A DNA stretch of 58,491 nt from Halopseudomonas xiamenensis (GTDB lineage Bacteria; Pseudomonadota; Gammaproteobacteria; Pseudomonadales; Pseudomonadaceae): assembly GCF_014219065.1 (NCBI RefSeq), contig NZ_JACLGO010000029.1, positions 1 to 58,491 of the forward strand, read 5' to 3'. Below the pieces are notes generated by a model. The model saw only the letters and a program-made list of their open reading frames with translations. It did no database searches and was not told the origin of the DNA. A program made the position numbers and the translations under genes. Below, in pieces: positions 1-10,299 of the stretch (its first letter is position 1; each line of letters starts with the position of its first letter).

Positions 1-218
1 CCTATTGGTTTTTTCGCTAACTACCAATTCTGCCCAATGAGGCATCGGGAGGGGAGGAGTCCCTTTCATTGAGCCCGAAGGGCACGGCAATCCAGAGGCA
101 CCAACACACAGAATACTGCTCTGATTAAGCACCCTGTTCCATATTTGTGAAGTGATTCCGGCATTCCCCTGCTGCGACAGGCTAGTTTCTGCTTTCCTTC
201 TCGAAAGACCCGAAGCCC

Positions 219-509
219 ATGAACAGAATGCCTTGCGTTTATATTCTGGCGAGCAAGAAGAACGGAACGCTGTATGTCGGGGTTACATCAAACCTGCCGG
301 GGCGAATATGGCAACACCGGGAGAAGCTGCTCCCCGGTTTCACCTCGCGATATGGGGTTGACCGTCTGGTGTGGTTCGAACCCCATGACTCGATGGAAGC
401 TGCGATTCGACGGGAAAAGCAGCTGAAGGCCGGCAGCAGGCAAAAAAAGATCGCATTGATCATGCACCATAATCCCGACTGGCATGATCTGTACCCAGCA
501 CTGGCGTGA
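219..509 (+). CDS. GIY-YIG nuclease-superfamily small protein (YhbQ/UPF0213-like)
   Basis: A 96-residue protein made almost entirely of one GIY-YIG domain. The first motif appears as VYIL (residues 7-10) and LYVGVT, followed by the conserved Arg and His of RIWQH and the metal-binding Glu in the AAIRREKQLK helix. Stand-alone proteins of this size are common in bacteria and are presumed DNA-structure nucleases or repair accessories; no substrate can be assigned here. The gene converges on tldD with a 55-base gap and has no operon partner in the window. The ATG at 219 leaves the first motif complete, although the ribosome site upstream is weak. The family call is firm; the role is unknown. Confidence 0.85.
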   Translation: MNRMPCVYILASKKNGTLYVGVTSNLPGRIWQHREKLLPGFTSRYGVDRLVWFEPHDSMEAAIRREKQLKAGSRQKKIALIMHHNPDWHDLYPALA

Positions 510-523
510 TACCTCCAGCCAAT

Positions 524-562
524 GGCTCGCCCGCGTCACCGGTGCCATGCCGTTGGCGAGCC
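524..562. terminator. Possible bidirectional hairpin between GIY-YIG gene and tldD
   Basis: GGCTCGCC (524-531) and GGCGAGCC (555-562) form perfect 8-bp arms around a 23-base loop between two convergent genes. There is no T-run on either side, so intrinsic termination is only a guess from position and symmetry. Confidence 0.3.
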
Positions 563-564
563 TG

Positions 565-2010
565 TCATGCCCCGGTACCACCCACGGTAATCTGGTCGAT
601 CTTCAACGTCGGCTGGCCCACCCCGACCGGCACCGACTGCCCGTCCTTGCCGCAGGTACCCACGCCGCTGTCCAGTTGCAGGTCGTGGCCGACCATGGAT
701 ACCCGGTTCATCACCTCGGGGCCGTTGCCGATCAGGGTGGCGCCCTTCACCGGGGCGGTGATCTTGCCGTCCTCGATCAGGTAGGCCTCGCTGGTCGAGA
801 ACACGAACTTGCCGCTGGTGATATCCACCTGGCCACCGCCGAGGTTGGCGCAGTAGATGCCCTTGCTCACCGATCTGATGATGTCTTCTGGATCGCTTTC
901 GCCGGCCAGCATGTAGGTATTGGTCATGCGCGGCATCGGCAGATGGGCGTAGGATTCGCGCCGGCCGTTGCCGGTCGGTGCCACGCCCATCAACCGGGCG
1001 TTGAGCTTGTCCTGGATATAGCCCTTGAGGATGCCGTTCTCGATCAGCATGGTGCAGTTGGTCGGGTTGCCCTCGTCATCCACGCTCAGCGAGCCACGGC
1101 GCCCCGGCAGGGTGCCGTCATCGACGATGGTGCACAGGCTGGAGGCGACCTTCTCGCCGACCCGGCCGCTGTAGGCCGAGCTGCCCTTGCGGTTGAAGTC
1201 GCCCTCCAGGCCGTGGCCGACCGCTTCATGCAACAGCACACCCGACCAGCCCGGCCCCATCACCACCGGCATGCTGCCGGCGGGCGCGGGAATCGCCTCC
1301 AGGTTCACCGTGGCCTGGCGTACCGCTTCGCGGGCGTAGGCCATGGCACGTTCCTCGGCCTCGAAGAAGCGGTAGTCGGTGCGCCCGCCACCACCGAAGC
1401 TGCCACGCTCGCGGCGACCGTTGTGCTCGATGATGACGCTGACGTTGAGCCGCACCAGCGGGCGGATGTCGCCGGCCCAGGTGCCGTCGCTGGCGGCCAC
1501 CAGCACGGTATCGTGCACGCCGCCGAGACTGACCGAGACCTGGGTGATGCGCGGGTCGAGACTGCGGGTGTAGGCATCCAGGCGCTGCAGAAAGTCCACC
1601 TTGTCGGCCTGGGCCAGGCTGTCCAGCGGATTGTCCGCGCCGTACAGCGGGGTATTGCCGCTGCGCTGCCAGGCCTGCACCGCGCCATTGCTGCCGCTGC
1701 GGGCGATCGAGCGGGCGGCGCCGGCGGCCTGGTTCAGCGCGTTCAGGCGCAGGTCGTTGCTGTAGGCGAAACCGGTCTTCTCACCGGACTGGGCGCGCAC
1801 ACCGACACCATGGTCGACATTGAAACTGCCGTCCTTGACGATGCCGTCCTCCAGCACCCAGGACTCACTGACCTGATGCTGGAAATACAGGTCCGCCGCG
1901 TCCACGCCGGGTGCCGAGACCAGTTGGCCCAGCACACTGGCGATGCTGTCGGGGCTCAGTTCGGCCGGCAGCAGCAAGCGGCCTTCGACCTGGGTCAGCA
2001 GATTACTCAT
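565..2010 (-). CDS. tldD: Metalloprotease TldD (TldD/PmbA family)
   Basis: A 481-residue protein, the normal length for TldD. The zinc motif HEAVGH lies near residue 260, followed by the Gly-rich surroundings typical of TldD. TldD pairs with PmbA/TldE as a heterodimeric protease acting on unfolded or modified peptides such as microcin B17 precursors and CcdA; PmbA is not in this window. The start at 2010 is chosen because a good AGGGAG site sits about 10 bases upstream and it gives the usual MSNLL beginning; longer in-frame extensions run into the upstream gene. It is the last gene of the mreB-to-tldD run and begins 4 bases after the nitrilase stop. Confidence 0.95.
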   Translation of the reverse strand: MSNLLTQVEGRLLLPAELSPDSIASVLGQLVSAPGVDAADLYFQHQVSESWVLEDGIVKDGSFNVDHGVGVRAQSGEKTGFAYSNDLRLNALNQAAGAARSIARSGSNGAVQAWQRSGNTPLYGADNPLDSLAQADKVDFLQRLDAYTRSLDPRITQVSVSLGGVHDTVLVAASDGTWAGDIRPLVRLNVSVIIEHNGRRERGSFGGGGRTDYRFFEAEERAMAYAREAVRQATVNLEAIPAPAGSMPVVMGPGWSGVLLHEAVGHGLEGDFNRKGSSAYSGRVGEKVASSLCTIVDDGTLPGRRGSLSVDDEGNPTNCTMLIENGILKGYIQDKLNARLMGVAPTGNGRRESYAHLPMPRMTNTYMLAGESDPEDIIRSVSKGIYCANLGGGQVDITSGKFVFSTSEAYLIEDGKITAPVKGATLIGNGPEVMNRVSMVGHDLQLDSGVGTCGKDGQSVPVGVGQPTLKIDQITVGGTGA

Positions 2011-2014
2011 ATAT

Positions 2015-2863
2015 TCAAGACTCCCTGGTAGCCGGGACAATGCTGTCCACCGGCTCGAAGCGGCGATGCGCGGCAACCGGCATGCGTCCGCGAATGGTAT
2101 TCAGGTGCTGCAGGTCGATCTCGCCGGCGATCACGCCTTCGCCCTGCGGCAGACAGGCGGTGATCTCGCCCCACGGATCGATCAGGCAGCTGTGGCCGAA
2201 GGTGTCGCGACCGTTGGCATGCGTGCCGCCCTGATTGGCGGCCAGCAGGTAACACTGAGTCTCGATCGCCCGGGCGCGCAGCAGCACTTCCCAATGGGCG
2301 GCGCCGGTCACCGCGGTAAACGCCGAGGGCACCACGATCAGCTCGGCGCCAGCGCGGCGCAGCGCCTGGTACAGTTCGGCAAAGCGTACATCGTAACAGA
2401 TACTCAGGCCCAGCCGGCCCACCGGGGTATCGATACAGACCACCCGATCGCCATAGCCGTAGTCCTTCGACTCGCGGTAGCTGCGCTGGTTGTCCGCCAC
2501 CTCGACATCGAACAGGTGCAGCTTGTCATAGCGCGCCACTTCGTTGCCCTGCGCGTCCAGCACCAGGCAGCAGGCCATGGCCTTGCCGCCGGCCACGGCC
2601 GGCAGCGGGATGCTGCCCGCCACCAGCCAGATGCCGTGCTGGCGGGCCTGCTCGGCGAGAAACCGGCGGATCGGCCCGCTGCCGTCGTATTCGGCGGCGG
2701 CGATCTGCTGCAATGCCCGATTGCCGAAGGCGGCGAAGCATTCCGGCAGCAGCGCCAGCTGCGCGCCCTGCTGCGCTGCCTCGGCGATCAGACGGGCGGC
2801 AGTGTCCAGGTTGGCCTGTACCTCCGCACCACTGATCATCTGTATGGCGGCAACCTGCGACAT
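2015..2863 (-). CDS. Carbon-nitrogen hydrolase, Nit1/YbeM type (probable deaminated glutathione amidase)
   Basis: A 282-residue nitrilase-superfamily enzyme. The catalytic triad is visible: Glu in LLPECF (near residue 42), Lys in YDKLHLF and Cys in ICYDVRF. Nit1-type members hydrolyse deaminated glutathione as metabolite repair, and this is the likely role given length and motif wording; other omega-amidases are possible. The start at 2863 is the MSQVAAIQM methionine, one base from the yhdP stop, so translation is probably coupled. A nitrilase between yhdP and tldD is the arrangement I remember in Pseudomonas. Confidence 0.9.
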   Translation of the reverse strand: MSQVAAIQMISGAEVQANLDTAARLIAEAAQQGAQLALLPECFAAFGNRALQQIAAAEYDGSGPIRRFLAEQARQHGIWLVAGSIPLPAVAGGKAMACCLVLDAQGNEVARYDKLHLFDVEVADNQRSYRESKDYGYGDRVVCIDTPVGRLGLSICYDVRFAELYQALRRAGAELIVVPSAFTAVTGAAHWEVLLRARAIETQCYLLAANQGGTHANGRDTFGHSCLIDPWGEITACLPQGEGVIAGEIDLQHLNTIRGRMPVAAHRRFEPVDSIVPATRES

Positions 2864-2864
2864 G

Positions 2865-5800
2865 TCAATCCTCCAGCGCGGCTTTGTCATCGAATGCCCG
2901 GTCGAAGTCGACCGACGGCTGCTTCCAGTCGCCGCTGATGCGGTACTTGACCGAGGCGAAGCGTGCGACCCGGTCTCCGAGAATCCGGTCGACCAGGAAC
3001 AGCACCCCGCCAATGTGCGGCGCGCCGGCGATGATCGCCGCCAGCGGCAGATTGTTGGTCACCGGCAGGGTCACCAGCAGGCCCATGTCGACCCGGTCGG
3101 CGGGCAGGTCCAGGGTGCCGTCGAGCTGCAGCTTGGCACTCGGCCCGTCCATCACCAGCGGTGTCATGGTCTGCATCAGGCCGTTGGTCATGGCCACCTC
3201 ACCACTGAAGGTATCATAGGCGGTGCCCTTGCCGAACAGGTCGGAGAAGTCCAGCCGCAGGCGCCGGGTCAGGGCGTTGAAGTTCAGCAGACCGAACACG
3301 CGCAGCGCCTCGGCACCGCTTTCACCACTCTGCAGCATGCCATCCTCGGCCTGCACCGCCAGCGAGCCGGAGCTGCGCTTGAGTGCAAACCAGGCCGGCG
3401 AGCCGGGCCAGTCCAGGCCGACCTGCGCCTGGAAGGACTTGCTGGTCACCGTTGGCGCATAGCGCCAGGCACTCAGCACCCGGCCGATGTCACCGGCCGC
3501 CAGGCTGCCATCGAAGCGGGTACGCTCGGCACTCCAGTGCATGCCCCCGCTCAACTGCAGGCCACCGCGCAGCGCCAGGTCGATATCGCGGATATCCAGC
3601 CCGGCGGCATCCGGCTGCAGCTCGAAGCGTGTGGCGCCGACCAGGTCCTCACCCCAGTACAGCTGTTCGATATTCACCTGCATGGCCGGCACGCTGGTCG
3701 GGTCGATGCCGCGCAGCGGATCTTCCGGCACCAGCGGTTCGATCAGCCCGTCGCTGTCGCTGGGCAGCTCGCTGCTGCGGGCAAAGCCCAGGCGCTGCAG
3801 ATCCAGGCTGATGGGCGCGTCATCGGCGCTCGGCAGATGGATGCGGCCCAGCAGATCAGGGTGCTCGGAGATCAGCTCCCAGCCGGCGGCGTCCGGCCGC
3901 GCGGTGACGCTCAGGTCGCGCAGGTCCAGACCGAAGCCGGTAAAGTGCCCGGCCTGCACCTGCACCTGGTTCAACGACTGCAGCGGCGCCTGCTGCCCAG
4001 AGCCGGGCGGACCGGACGCCCCGGTCAAGGTCTCGCTCGACAGCACGCCGGAGGCGAACCACTGCTGCCACTGTTGCCAGTCGAACTCATCGAAACGGGC
4101 ACTGACATCGATGCCCCGGGTAGCGGACGGCTGGGCCAGGCCCCGGCGATAGCGGATATCACCGGACAGCTCACCGCCACGCTCCAGCAACAGGCCGCGC
4201 AGGTCGTCGCCGAGCTGGAACTGCCAACGTGAGGGCTCACCCATATCCAGCTGCAGGCGGCTGGGCAGACTGGCATCGGTGGCCTTGGCCAGCGGGCCGG
4301 GCAGATCGAGCTGAATGCCACGCAGGTCACTTTGCACCAGCAGGCGGCGCAGGTCGTCGCCCAGCAGCAGTTCGGCATTCCAGCTGGCGCTGCCCTGCGC
4401 CAGCCGCGGCGGCAGCGCCGCCAGCAGCGGCCAGCTGCGCAGGTTGTCGATGCCATGCGTGCCACTCAGGCGCAGCCGCTGGTTATCACCCTGCAGGTCG
4501 ATGCTGGCCTTGACCGGCTGTTCAAGAAAACGCAGGGTGATCGCCTCGCTGGTCAGCCCCGTGCCATGTTCGTAGCGCAGCAGGCCATCGAGGTCACGCA
4601 GCGGCGCCTGCAGCAGTGGTATGTCCAGCCGCTCGGCGTGCGCCTGCAACTGCAACTGGACCCTGGGTTGATGCCCGCCACCCAGAGGTATGCCCAGCTG
4701 CAGCGCGCCCTGCAGGTCACCGCTACCACTCCAGCCATGCAGTGGGTCGCCGGTCAGCTGGGTCAAGGGGGTGTCCTGCAGCAACTGCAGGCCGTCGCCC
4801 AGCGGGCCGCTGAAGCGGCCGCCGATCTGCAGTTCCAGCCTGTCATCGGCCAGGCGCCCGAGGGTCACTCGGGTGTCATCCAGTTGCATCTGCAGCAGCC
4901 GGGCCTGCGCCTGGTTGATATCCAGATCGGCATTGTGCAGATACAGCGAGCCGCTGACCTGGTCCAGCGCTGGCCAACCCGGCTGGAAGTTCAGGCTGCC
5001 CTGCTCCAGCCGTCCATACAGGCTGATCAGACGCTCCTCGCTGGTGGCCGCCTTGAGCAGCGAACCCTGGTAGGCAAAGATCGCCAGCGGTACCGCGCCG
5101 CTGAGCTGAGACTCCTGCAGCCATTCGGTCAGGGCCGGCTCCATCGCTGGAGACAAGGTGGGCAGGTAGTTGCCGTGATACTCGGCGCGGCTGTCACGCA
5201 GTGCCACTCGCAGATCCATGGTCGGCGTGCCGCCCGGCGGCGGCACGTGCAACTGCAGGGTCGCCGCGCCGACGCCTTCACTGCTGCTGACCGCCGCGCC
5301 CGGCACCGCCAGCCGCAGCCCCTGCTGCTCGGACCAGCTCCAGCTCATCGCACCGACCAGCGCATCGTAATGCCAGCGATTGGGGAACAGCTTGGGCAGG
5401 TGCATGCTCCAGTCATGGGTGTCGACCCGCAGCTCGCCGGCACTGGGCGTGCCCGAGACCATCCCACTGATGCCGGCGAAGGCCGGCACCCCGTCCCAGG
5501 CCTCGACCGCAACCCGATCCAGGCGTGCCTGCAGGGACCAGTCGGCGAACCCGGCCAGGCTGCCGCCCTGCACCAGCACATCGCGCAGCGTACCCTGCGG
5601 CGCCAGCACGGTGAGGACCTCAGCCGCCTGTTCATCCGGCAGCGCACCCGGCAGCCAGGCGCCGAGCAGCGCCAGCGGCAACTGGTCAGCGCGCGCCTGC
5701 CATTGACCATCAGCGGGGCTGCGGGTCAGCTGCAGACGGGTCGCCGGCCAGCCATCCTCACCCACACTCAGGCTCAGTTGCTCGATATCCAGGCGCTGCT

Positions 5801-6725
5801 GATCGTCTTCGAGCTGCAGCTCGAACTGTAGCTGCAGGTCCTGTATTGCCGGCGCCTCGCGCGGCAGATCAAGCTCGACCACCGGTGCGGTCAGCTGTCC
5901 GTTGAGCTGCTGCAGGCGGGTCTGCTGCCAGTGCCCCCACAGTTGCCCCCCGGCCACCACATGCTGGATGCGGGCCCGCTGCAGCAGTTCCGCGGGCAGC
6001 CAATGGCTCCAGTCGCTGGCCGGCAGGTCGGCGAAAAACTGCATCTCGGCCTGGCGCCAGTCCCGGTCGGGCAGCGAGCCCTCCAGCTGCAGGCTGACCA
6101 TCTGCTCATCCGGCAGACGCATGCGCGCGTCCAGCCGATGCCACTGGCCACGGTTCAGCAGGGTCAGGTCACCCTCGGTAAATACCCAATCGGGCTGCGC
6201 CCAGGGGCTGATGCGGATGCTGGTATCCAGCAGAGTGATACGTCGTTGCTCGAACAGCCGCTGCAGGGCACGGTCCAGGCCGTTGACCTCGGGGCTGCTC
6301 TGGCCCAGACCGCTGAGCCGCCAGTCGCCGTCGGCATCCTCGATGACTTCCAGCGCCAGGCCTTCCAGTTGCAGCGCGTCCATCACTGGCTGGCGGTGCC
6401 ACAGGCTGGAGAATACGTCGATGCGGGCGGTGACATGCTGCAGATCGAGCAATACCGGGCTGTCGCGCTCGGCCGCCTCGTGCACCCGCAGACCGCGCAG
6501 CGTCAGTACCGGCTGTGCGCCCTGCATCTCGCCCTGCAGGCCCTGCAACTCGATGGCGCGCCCGGTCTCACGCTCGACCCAGGCGACCAGCTCGGCCTGG
6601 TAGTCGGCCACCGCCGGCACGAACTGGCGCCCGAGACTGACGTACGCCGCCGCCAGCAGCAGCCAGCCCACCAACAGCAGGATCAGGCCATCGAGAAAAC
6701 GCCGCAACCAGCGTTGCCAGCTCAT
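2865..6725 (-). CDS. yhdP: YhdP family protein (AsmA-like, TamB-related envelope lipid transport)
   Basis: A 1286-residue protein with one N-terminal membrane segment (about residues 11-31, rich in Leu and Ala) followed by a very long, periodic, beta-rich periplasmic region, as in the YhdP/AsmA-like family. E. coli YhdP acts with TamB and YdbH to move phospholipid from the inner to the outer membrane. The C-terminal portion contains the conserved AsmA-like block with LLVTLPVTNNLPL. It lies downstream of rng with a 61-base gap and one base before the nitrilase. Its length is the usual one for Pseudomonas orthologues. Confidence 0.93.
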   Translation of the reverse strand: MSWQRWLRRFLDGLILLLVGWLLLAAAYVSLGRQFVPAVADYQAELVAWVERETGRAIELQGLQGEMQGAQPVLTLRGLRVHEAAERDSPVLLDLQHVTARIDVFSSLWHRQPVMDALQLEGLALEVIEDADGDWRLSGLGQSSPEVNGLDRALQRLFEQRRITLLDTSIRISPWAQPDWVFTEGDLTLLNRGQWHRLDARMRLPDEQMVSLQLEGSLPDRDWRQAEMQFFADLPASDWSHWLPAELLQRARIQHVVAGGQLWGHWQQTRLQQLNGQLTAPVVELDLPREAPAIQDLQLQFELQLEDDQQRLDIEQLSLSVGEDGWPATRLQLTRSPADGQWQARADQLPLALLGAWLPGALPDEQAAEVLTVLAPQGTLRDVLVQGGSLAGFADWSLQARLDRVAVEAWDGVPAFAGISGMVSGTPSAGELRVDTHDWSMHLPKLFPNRWHYDALVGAMSWSWSEQQGLRLAVPGAAVSSSEGVGAATLQLHVPPPGGTPTMDLRVALRDSRAEYHGNYLPTLSPAMEPALTEWLQESQLSGAVPLAIFAYQGSLLKAATSEERLISLYGRLEQGSLNFQPGWPALDQVSGSLYLHNADLDINQAQARLLQMQLDDTRVTLGRLADDRLELQIGGRFSGPLGDGLQLLQDTPLTQLTGDPLHGWSGSGDLQGALQLGIPLGGGHQPRVQLQLQAHAERLDIPLLQAPLRDLDGLLRYEHGTGLTSEAITLRFLEQPVKASIDLQGDNQRLRLSGTHGIDNLRSWPLLAALPPRLAQGSASWNAELLLGDDLRRLLVQSDLRGIQLDLPGPLAKATDASLPSRLQLDMGEPSRWQFQLGDDLRGLLLERGGELSGDIRYRRGLAQPSATRGIDVSARFDEFDWQQWQQWFASGVLSSETLTGASGPPGSGQQAPLQSLNQVQVQAGHFTGFGLDLRDLSVTARPDAAGWELISEHPDLLGRIHLPSADDAPISLDLQRLGFARSSELPSDSDGLIEPLVPEDPLRGIDPTSVPAMQVNIEQLYWGEDLVGATRFELQPDAAGLDIRDIDLALRGGLQLSGGMHWSAERTRFDGSLAAGDIGRVLSAWRYAPTVTSKSFQAQVGLDWPGSPAWFALKRSSGSLAVQAEDGMLQSGESGAEALRVFGLLNFNALTRRLRLDFSDLFGKGTAYDTFSGEVAMTNGLMQTMTPLVMDGPSAKLQLDGTLDLPADRVDMGLLVTLPVTNNLPLAAIIAGAPHIGGVLFLVDRILGDRVARFASVKYRISGDWKQPSVDFDRAFDDKAALED

Positions 6726-6786
6726 GGAAGGTCAGTCACTCCGGATCGGTTGAACCACGCCATCGCCCACTGCGGGCGAGGCACTG

Positions 6787-8244
6787 CTACATCAGCACCA
6801 CATCGTACTGTTCCTGGGTGTACATGGTTTCTACCTGGAATTTGATCGGCCGTTCAATGAACATTTCCAGGTCGGCGACGTTGCCCGACTCCTCGTCGAG
6901 CAGCCGGTCGATCACCGCCTGTGAGGCCAGCACCATGTAGCCGCCGGCCTGATAGGCCCGAGCTTCACGCAGGATCTCACGAAAAATCTCATAGCACACG
7001 CTCTCGGCGGTCTTCTGGATACCGCGCCCCGAGCAGCACGGGCAGGGCTCGCAGAGAATCTGTTCGAGGCTCTCGCGGGTGCGCTTGCGGGTCATCTGCA
7101 CCAGCCCCAGTTCGGTAATGCCGATGATATTGCTCTTGGCGTGGTCACGTTCCAGCTGGCGTTCCAGCGTACGCAGCACCTGGCGGCGATGCTCCTCGTC
7201 TTCCATATCGATGAAGTCGATGATGATGATGCCGCCCAGGTTGCGCAGGCGCAGTTGCCGGGCAATCGAGGTGGCCGCCTCCAGATTGGTCTTGAAGATG
7301 GTCTCTTCCAGGTTGCGATGGCCGACGAAGGCACCAGTGTTGACGTCGATGGTGGTCATCGCCTCGGTCTGGTCGATCACCAGGTAGCCGCCGGACTTGA
7401 GCATCACCTTGCGCTCCATGGCCTTCTGGATCTCATCCTCGATGCCGTACAGGTCGAACACCGGGCGCTCGCCCGGATAGTGTTCGAGCATGTCCTCGAC
7501 CCCGGGCATCAGCTCCTGGACGAACTGCTCGACCTTCTGGAAGGTCTCCCGCGAGTCGATGCGGATCTTCTCGATCCGCGGGTTGGCCAGGTCGCGCAGG
7601 GTACGCAGCGCCAGCGGCAGGTCCTCATAGATCACCGAGGGCGCCGGTGCGGTATTCATCTGCTGGGATATCTGCTGCCACAGGCGCCGCACATAGCGGA
7701 TATCCACCAGGATGTCCTCTTCCCGGGCGGCCTCGGCGGCGGTGCGCAGGATGAAGCCACCGCGTTCCTCGATACCTTCCTGCTCGACGCAGCGGGCCAC
7801 GATGTCGCGCAGACGCTCGCGCTCGGCCTCATCCTCGATCTTCAGGGAAATCCCCACATGCGGGGTGCGCGGCATGTACACCAGATAGCGCGACGGTACC
7901 GACAGGTGGGTGGTCAGGCGTGCGCCCTTGGTGCCGATCGGGTCCTTGGTCACCTGCACCACCAGTGCCTTGCCTTCGTGCACCAGGGCGCTGATCGGCT
8001 CGACCGCCGCGCCTTCACGTTCGGAGATTTCCGAGGCATGGATGAACGCCGCCCGCTCTAGGCCGATATCGACGAAGGCCGCCTGCATGCCGGGCAGTAC
8101 CCGCACCACCTTGCCCTTGTAGATATTGCCGACGATGCCCCGGCGCAGGGTGCGTTCGATGTGCACTTCCTGGAGCATGCCGTTTTCCACCAGCGCGACC
8201 CGGGTCTCCATTGGCGTGATGTTGATCAGGATTTCTTCGCTCAT
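6787..8244 (-). CDS. rng: Ribonuclease G
   Basis: A 485-residue RNase E/G family endonuclease with the length of RNase G and no long RNase E-type C-terminal scaffold. The N-terminal S1 domain (about residues 35-125, GNIYKGKVVRVLPGMQAAF) is followed by the catalytic domain with FIDMEDEEH and a Zn-link motif CEPCPCCSGRG near residue 400. RNase G matures the 5' end of 16S rRNA and turns over some mRNAs. It is placed 55 bases after maf, the conserved Pseudomonas order. The start ATG at 8244 gives the family beginning MSEEILINI. Confidence 0.96.
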   Translation of the reverse strand: MSEEILINITPMETRVALVENGMLQEVHIERTLRRGIVGNIYKGKVVRVLPGMQAAFVDIGLERAAFIHASEISEREGAAVEPISALVHEGKALVVQVTKDPIGTKGARLTTHLSVPSRYLVYMPRTPHVGISLKIEDEAERERLRDIVARCVEQEGIEERGGFILRTAAEAAREEDILVDIRYVRRLWQQISQQMNTAPAPSVIYEDLPLALRTLRDLANPRIEKIRIDSRETFQKVEQFVQELMPGVEDMLEHYPGERPVFDLYGIEDEIQKAMERKVMLKSGGYLVIDQTEAMTTIDVNTGAFVGHRNLEETIFKTNLEAATSIARQLRLRNLGGIIIIDFIDMEDEEHRRQVLRTLERQLERDHAKSNIIGITELGLVQMTRKRTRESLEQILCEPCPCCSGRGIQKTAESVCYEIFREILREARAYQAGGYMVLASQAVIDRLLDEESGNVADLEMFIERPIKFQVETMYTQEQYDVVLM

Positions 8245-8299
8245 GGAGCCCTCGTTCCCCTTGTGTAGACCGTCAGAATACCGGTCTGCCGGCCTCCTG

Positions 8300-8890
8300 T
8301 CAGCGCGGCTGCCAGCAGGCCATGGCGAATTCGGCGAGCAGCTCGGCGGTTTCCATCAGCGGCAGCCCCACCACCGCGCTGTAGCTGCCGGCGATGTGCG
8401 CGACGAATACCGCGCCCAGGCCCTGGATACCGTAGCCTCCAGCCTTGTCCGCCGGCTCACCGGTATCCCAGTAGGCGCTGATCTCGGCCTCGCTCAGCGC
8501 CCGGAAACGTACCTGGGTGACCACCGGGCGCAGCCGCACATCGCGGCCCCTGGCCACGGCGACAACGGTAATCACGCTGTGCTCCCGAGCGGACAGGGCG
8601 CGCAGCATGGCCAGGCCCTGCTCGCGGTCGACCGGCTTGCCAAGAATGCGTCCATCCAGCACCACCGCGGTATCGGCGGCCAGCACCACAGCGCCGGCCG
8701 GCGCCTGCTCCACGCCGGCGCGTACTTTGTCGCGGGTCACCCGCTGCACATAGTCCATGGCCGCCTCGCCGGCCAGCACCTGCTCGTCCACCGCGCAGGA
8801 TACGACCTGCAGCGGCACGCCGATCTGCTCCAGCAGCTCGCGCCGGCGTGGCGACGCCGAGGCCAGGTACAGCGTCTGTTCAGAGCACAT
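8300..8890 (-). CDS. maf: Maf family nucleotide pyrophosphatase (YhdE-type)
   Basis: A 196-residue Maf protein. The signature SASPRRRELL is at residues 10-19, with DTAVVLDGRILGKP and the C-terminal GSYSAVVGLPL also present. Maf/YhdE enzymes hydrolyse dTTP, UTP and modified pyrimidine nucleotides and are tied to septum inhibition when overproduced. The ATG at 8890 overlaps the mreD end by 11 bases, so the two are probably co-translated. An upstream extension would run further into mreD and breaks the family N-terminus. Confidence 0.94.
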   Translation of the reverse strand: MCSEQTLYLASASPRRRELLEQIGVPLQVVSCAVDEQVLAGEAAMDYVQRVTRDKVRAGVEQAPAGAVVLAADTAVVLDGRILGKPVDREQGLAMLRALSAREHSVITVVAVARGRDVRLRPVVTQVRFRALSEAEISAYWDTGEPADKAGGYGIQGLGAVFVAHIAGSYSAVVGLPLMETAELLAEFAMACWQPR

Positions 8891-9353
8891 GGAAGCGCCG
8901 CCGTATACCGCGCAACACCGAGAATACCCACGGCCAGAGCAACGCACTGATCACCGCCGGCAACAGGTACAGCAGGGTTGGCGGGCGGTTGCCGGCGAGA
9001 CTGCTCAGCCACAGCGCGACCATCTGCGCGATACCCAGTACCGGCAGCATCACCAGACTCTGCTGCCACAGCGGAAAACGACGGATACGCTGGTACAGCA
9101 GCAATACCAGCCAGGCCACCAGCACCAGCACCAGGGCGTTCTGGCCGAACAGCTCGCCGAACAGCACATCGGTGGCCAGCCCGGCCACCCAGGCGGTGAG
9201 CAGGCCGACACGGTGCGGCAGCGCCATCACCCAGTAGGCCACCACCATCGCCAGCCACATCGGCCGGCCGGCATCGAAAGGCGCGGGCATGGGCACCACG
9301 CTGAGTACCAGTGCCGCGAGGAAGGTCAGTCCCACGATCAGGCTACTGCGCAT
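8880..9353 (-). CDS. mreD: Rod shape-determining protein MreD
   Basis: A 157-residue integral membrane protein with about five hydrophobic segments, the typical MreD size and topology. It bridges MreC to the elongasome (MreB, RodA, PBP2). The start MRSSLIVGL at 9353 places the first membrane helix at the N-terminus and overlaps the mreC end by 11 bases; the stop overlaps maf by 11 bases. The repeated 11-base overlap suggests translational coupling of mreC, mreD and maf. Confidence 0.93.
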   Translation of the reverse strand: MRSSLIVGLTFLAALVLSVVPMPAPFDAGRPMWLAMVVAYWVMALPHRVGLLTAWVAGLATDVLFGELFGQNALVLVLVAWLVLLLYQRIRRFPLWQQSLVMLPVLGIAQMVALWLSSLAGNRPPTLLYLLPAVISALLWPWVFSVLRGIRRRFHVL

Positions 9354-10293
9354 CGCCCTGCTCCTCTTCAGCCGGCGCCGCCGGAGCGGCATCGGGCACG
9401 GCAGCCGTCTCGTCCGACAGCGGTTCCTCATCCGCCTCCAGGCTCAGCGCCGGCAACACATCACCGTAGCCACTCTCGGGGCTGAACACCAGCAGCAGGT
9501 AGCGGCTGCGGTTGAGCTGCGCGGTGGGGGCGACGCGCACCTCGGCGAACGGCTGCGAGGAGTCGCGATTGACATGGGTGACGCGGCCCACCGGATAGCC
9601 GGCCGGGAAGCGCTGGCCCAGGCCGGAACTGACCACGATATCGTCGACACGGATATCGGCGGTATCGCTGACATGTCGCAATTCCAGCCAGTCGCTGCTG
9701 CCGGTGCCGGTGGCGATCGCGCGCAGGCCATTGCGGTTGATCTGTACCGGCAGGCTGTGGGACACATCGGTAATCAGCAGCACCCGGGCACTGAACGGCA
9801 GCACCTCGATCACCTGGCCCATGAGTCCGGTGGCATCCAGCACCGGCTGGCCGAGAAACACCCCGTCGCGCTCGCCACGGTTGATCAGGATACGCTGGGT
9901 AAAGGCATTGGGATCGATACCGATCAACTCGGCGACCAGTACCCGTTCGTCCAGCAGTTCGGAGGAATTGAGCAACTCGCGCAGGCGCACGTTCTGCTCG
10001 GTCAATGCCGCCAGTTTCTGCAGCTTGCGCTTGGTCAGCAGCGCCTCGGCGCGCAGGCCCTCGTTCTCGGCGATCAGGTCGGCGCGACTGGTCAGCTGCA
10101 GATAGACAGTATCCCAGGCGCGCACCGGCAACTCGGCAACGTAATACAGTGGCGTCAGCAGCATGCCCAACTGCGAGCGCAGGGGCTTGAGGGCGGCGAA
10201 ACGGGCGTCCACCACCATCAGTACGATCGACAGTACCGTCAGCGCCAGAAAGCGGACCCCGAGCGACGGCCCCTTGATGAAAAGCGGTTTGAT
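9343..10293 (-). CDS. mreC: Rod shape-determining protein MreC (apparent ATC start)
   Basis: MreC is a bitopic scaffold of the cell-elongation machine. The first ATG in frame (10218) would begin MVVDARF, cutting off the N-terminal membrane anchor. Upstream, the frame stays open for 25-26 codons encoding KPLFIKGPSLGVRFLALTV, which matches the conserved Pseudomonas MreC N-terminus and supplies the membrane helix. This stretch has no ATG, GTG or TTG before an in-frame TGA; it begins ATC-ATC just after AAGGAG (10300-10305). The second ATC (10291-10293) lies 6 bases after that site and is taken as the start, giving 316 residues. A coiled coil (about 85-115) and beta domains follow; the C-terminus is Ala/Glu-rich. 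Confidence 0.85.
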   Translation of the reverse strand: MKPLFIKGPSLGVRFLALTVLSIVLMVVDARFAALKPLRSQLGMLLTPLYYVAELPVRAWDTVYLQLTSRADLIAENEGLRAEALLTKRKLQKLAALTEQNVRLRELLNSSELLDERVLVAELIGIDPNAFTQRILINRGERDGVFLGQPVLDATGLMGQVIEVLPFSARVLLITDVSHSLPVQINRNGLRAIATGTGSSDWLELRHVSDTADIRVDDIVVSSGLGQRFPAGYPVGRVTHVNRDSSQPFAEVRVAPTAQLNRSRYLLLVFSPESGYGDVLPALSLEADEEPLSDETAAVPDAAPAAPAEEEQGDAQ

Positions 10294-10299
10294 GATGGG

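Noticed and set aside
1..218. A possible gene or RNA at the left edge
   Set aside because: A short weak inverted repeat (ATTGGT/ACCAAT) and no coding frame with homology; nothing I can support.
484..2031. Long plus-strand frame of 515 codons across tldD
   Set aside because: Antisense to tldD; the product is a His/Ala/Gly-rich sequence without motifs, a shadow of third-position GC bias.
2544..5831. Two long plus-strand frames (2544-4232 and 4332-5831) opposite yhdP
   Set aside because: Gln/Ala-rich products with no family features, opposite a well-supported gene.
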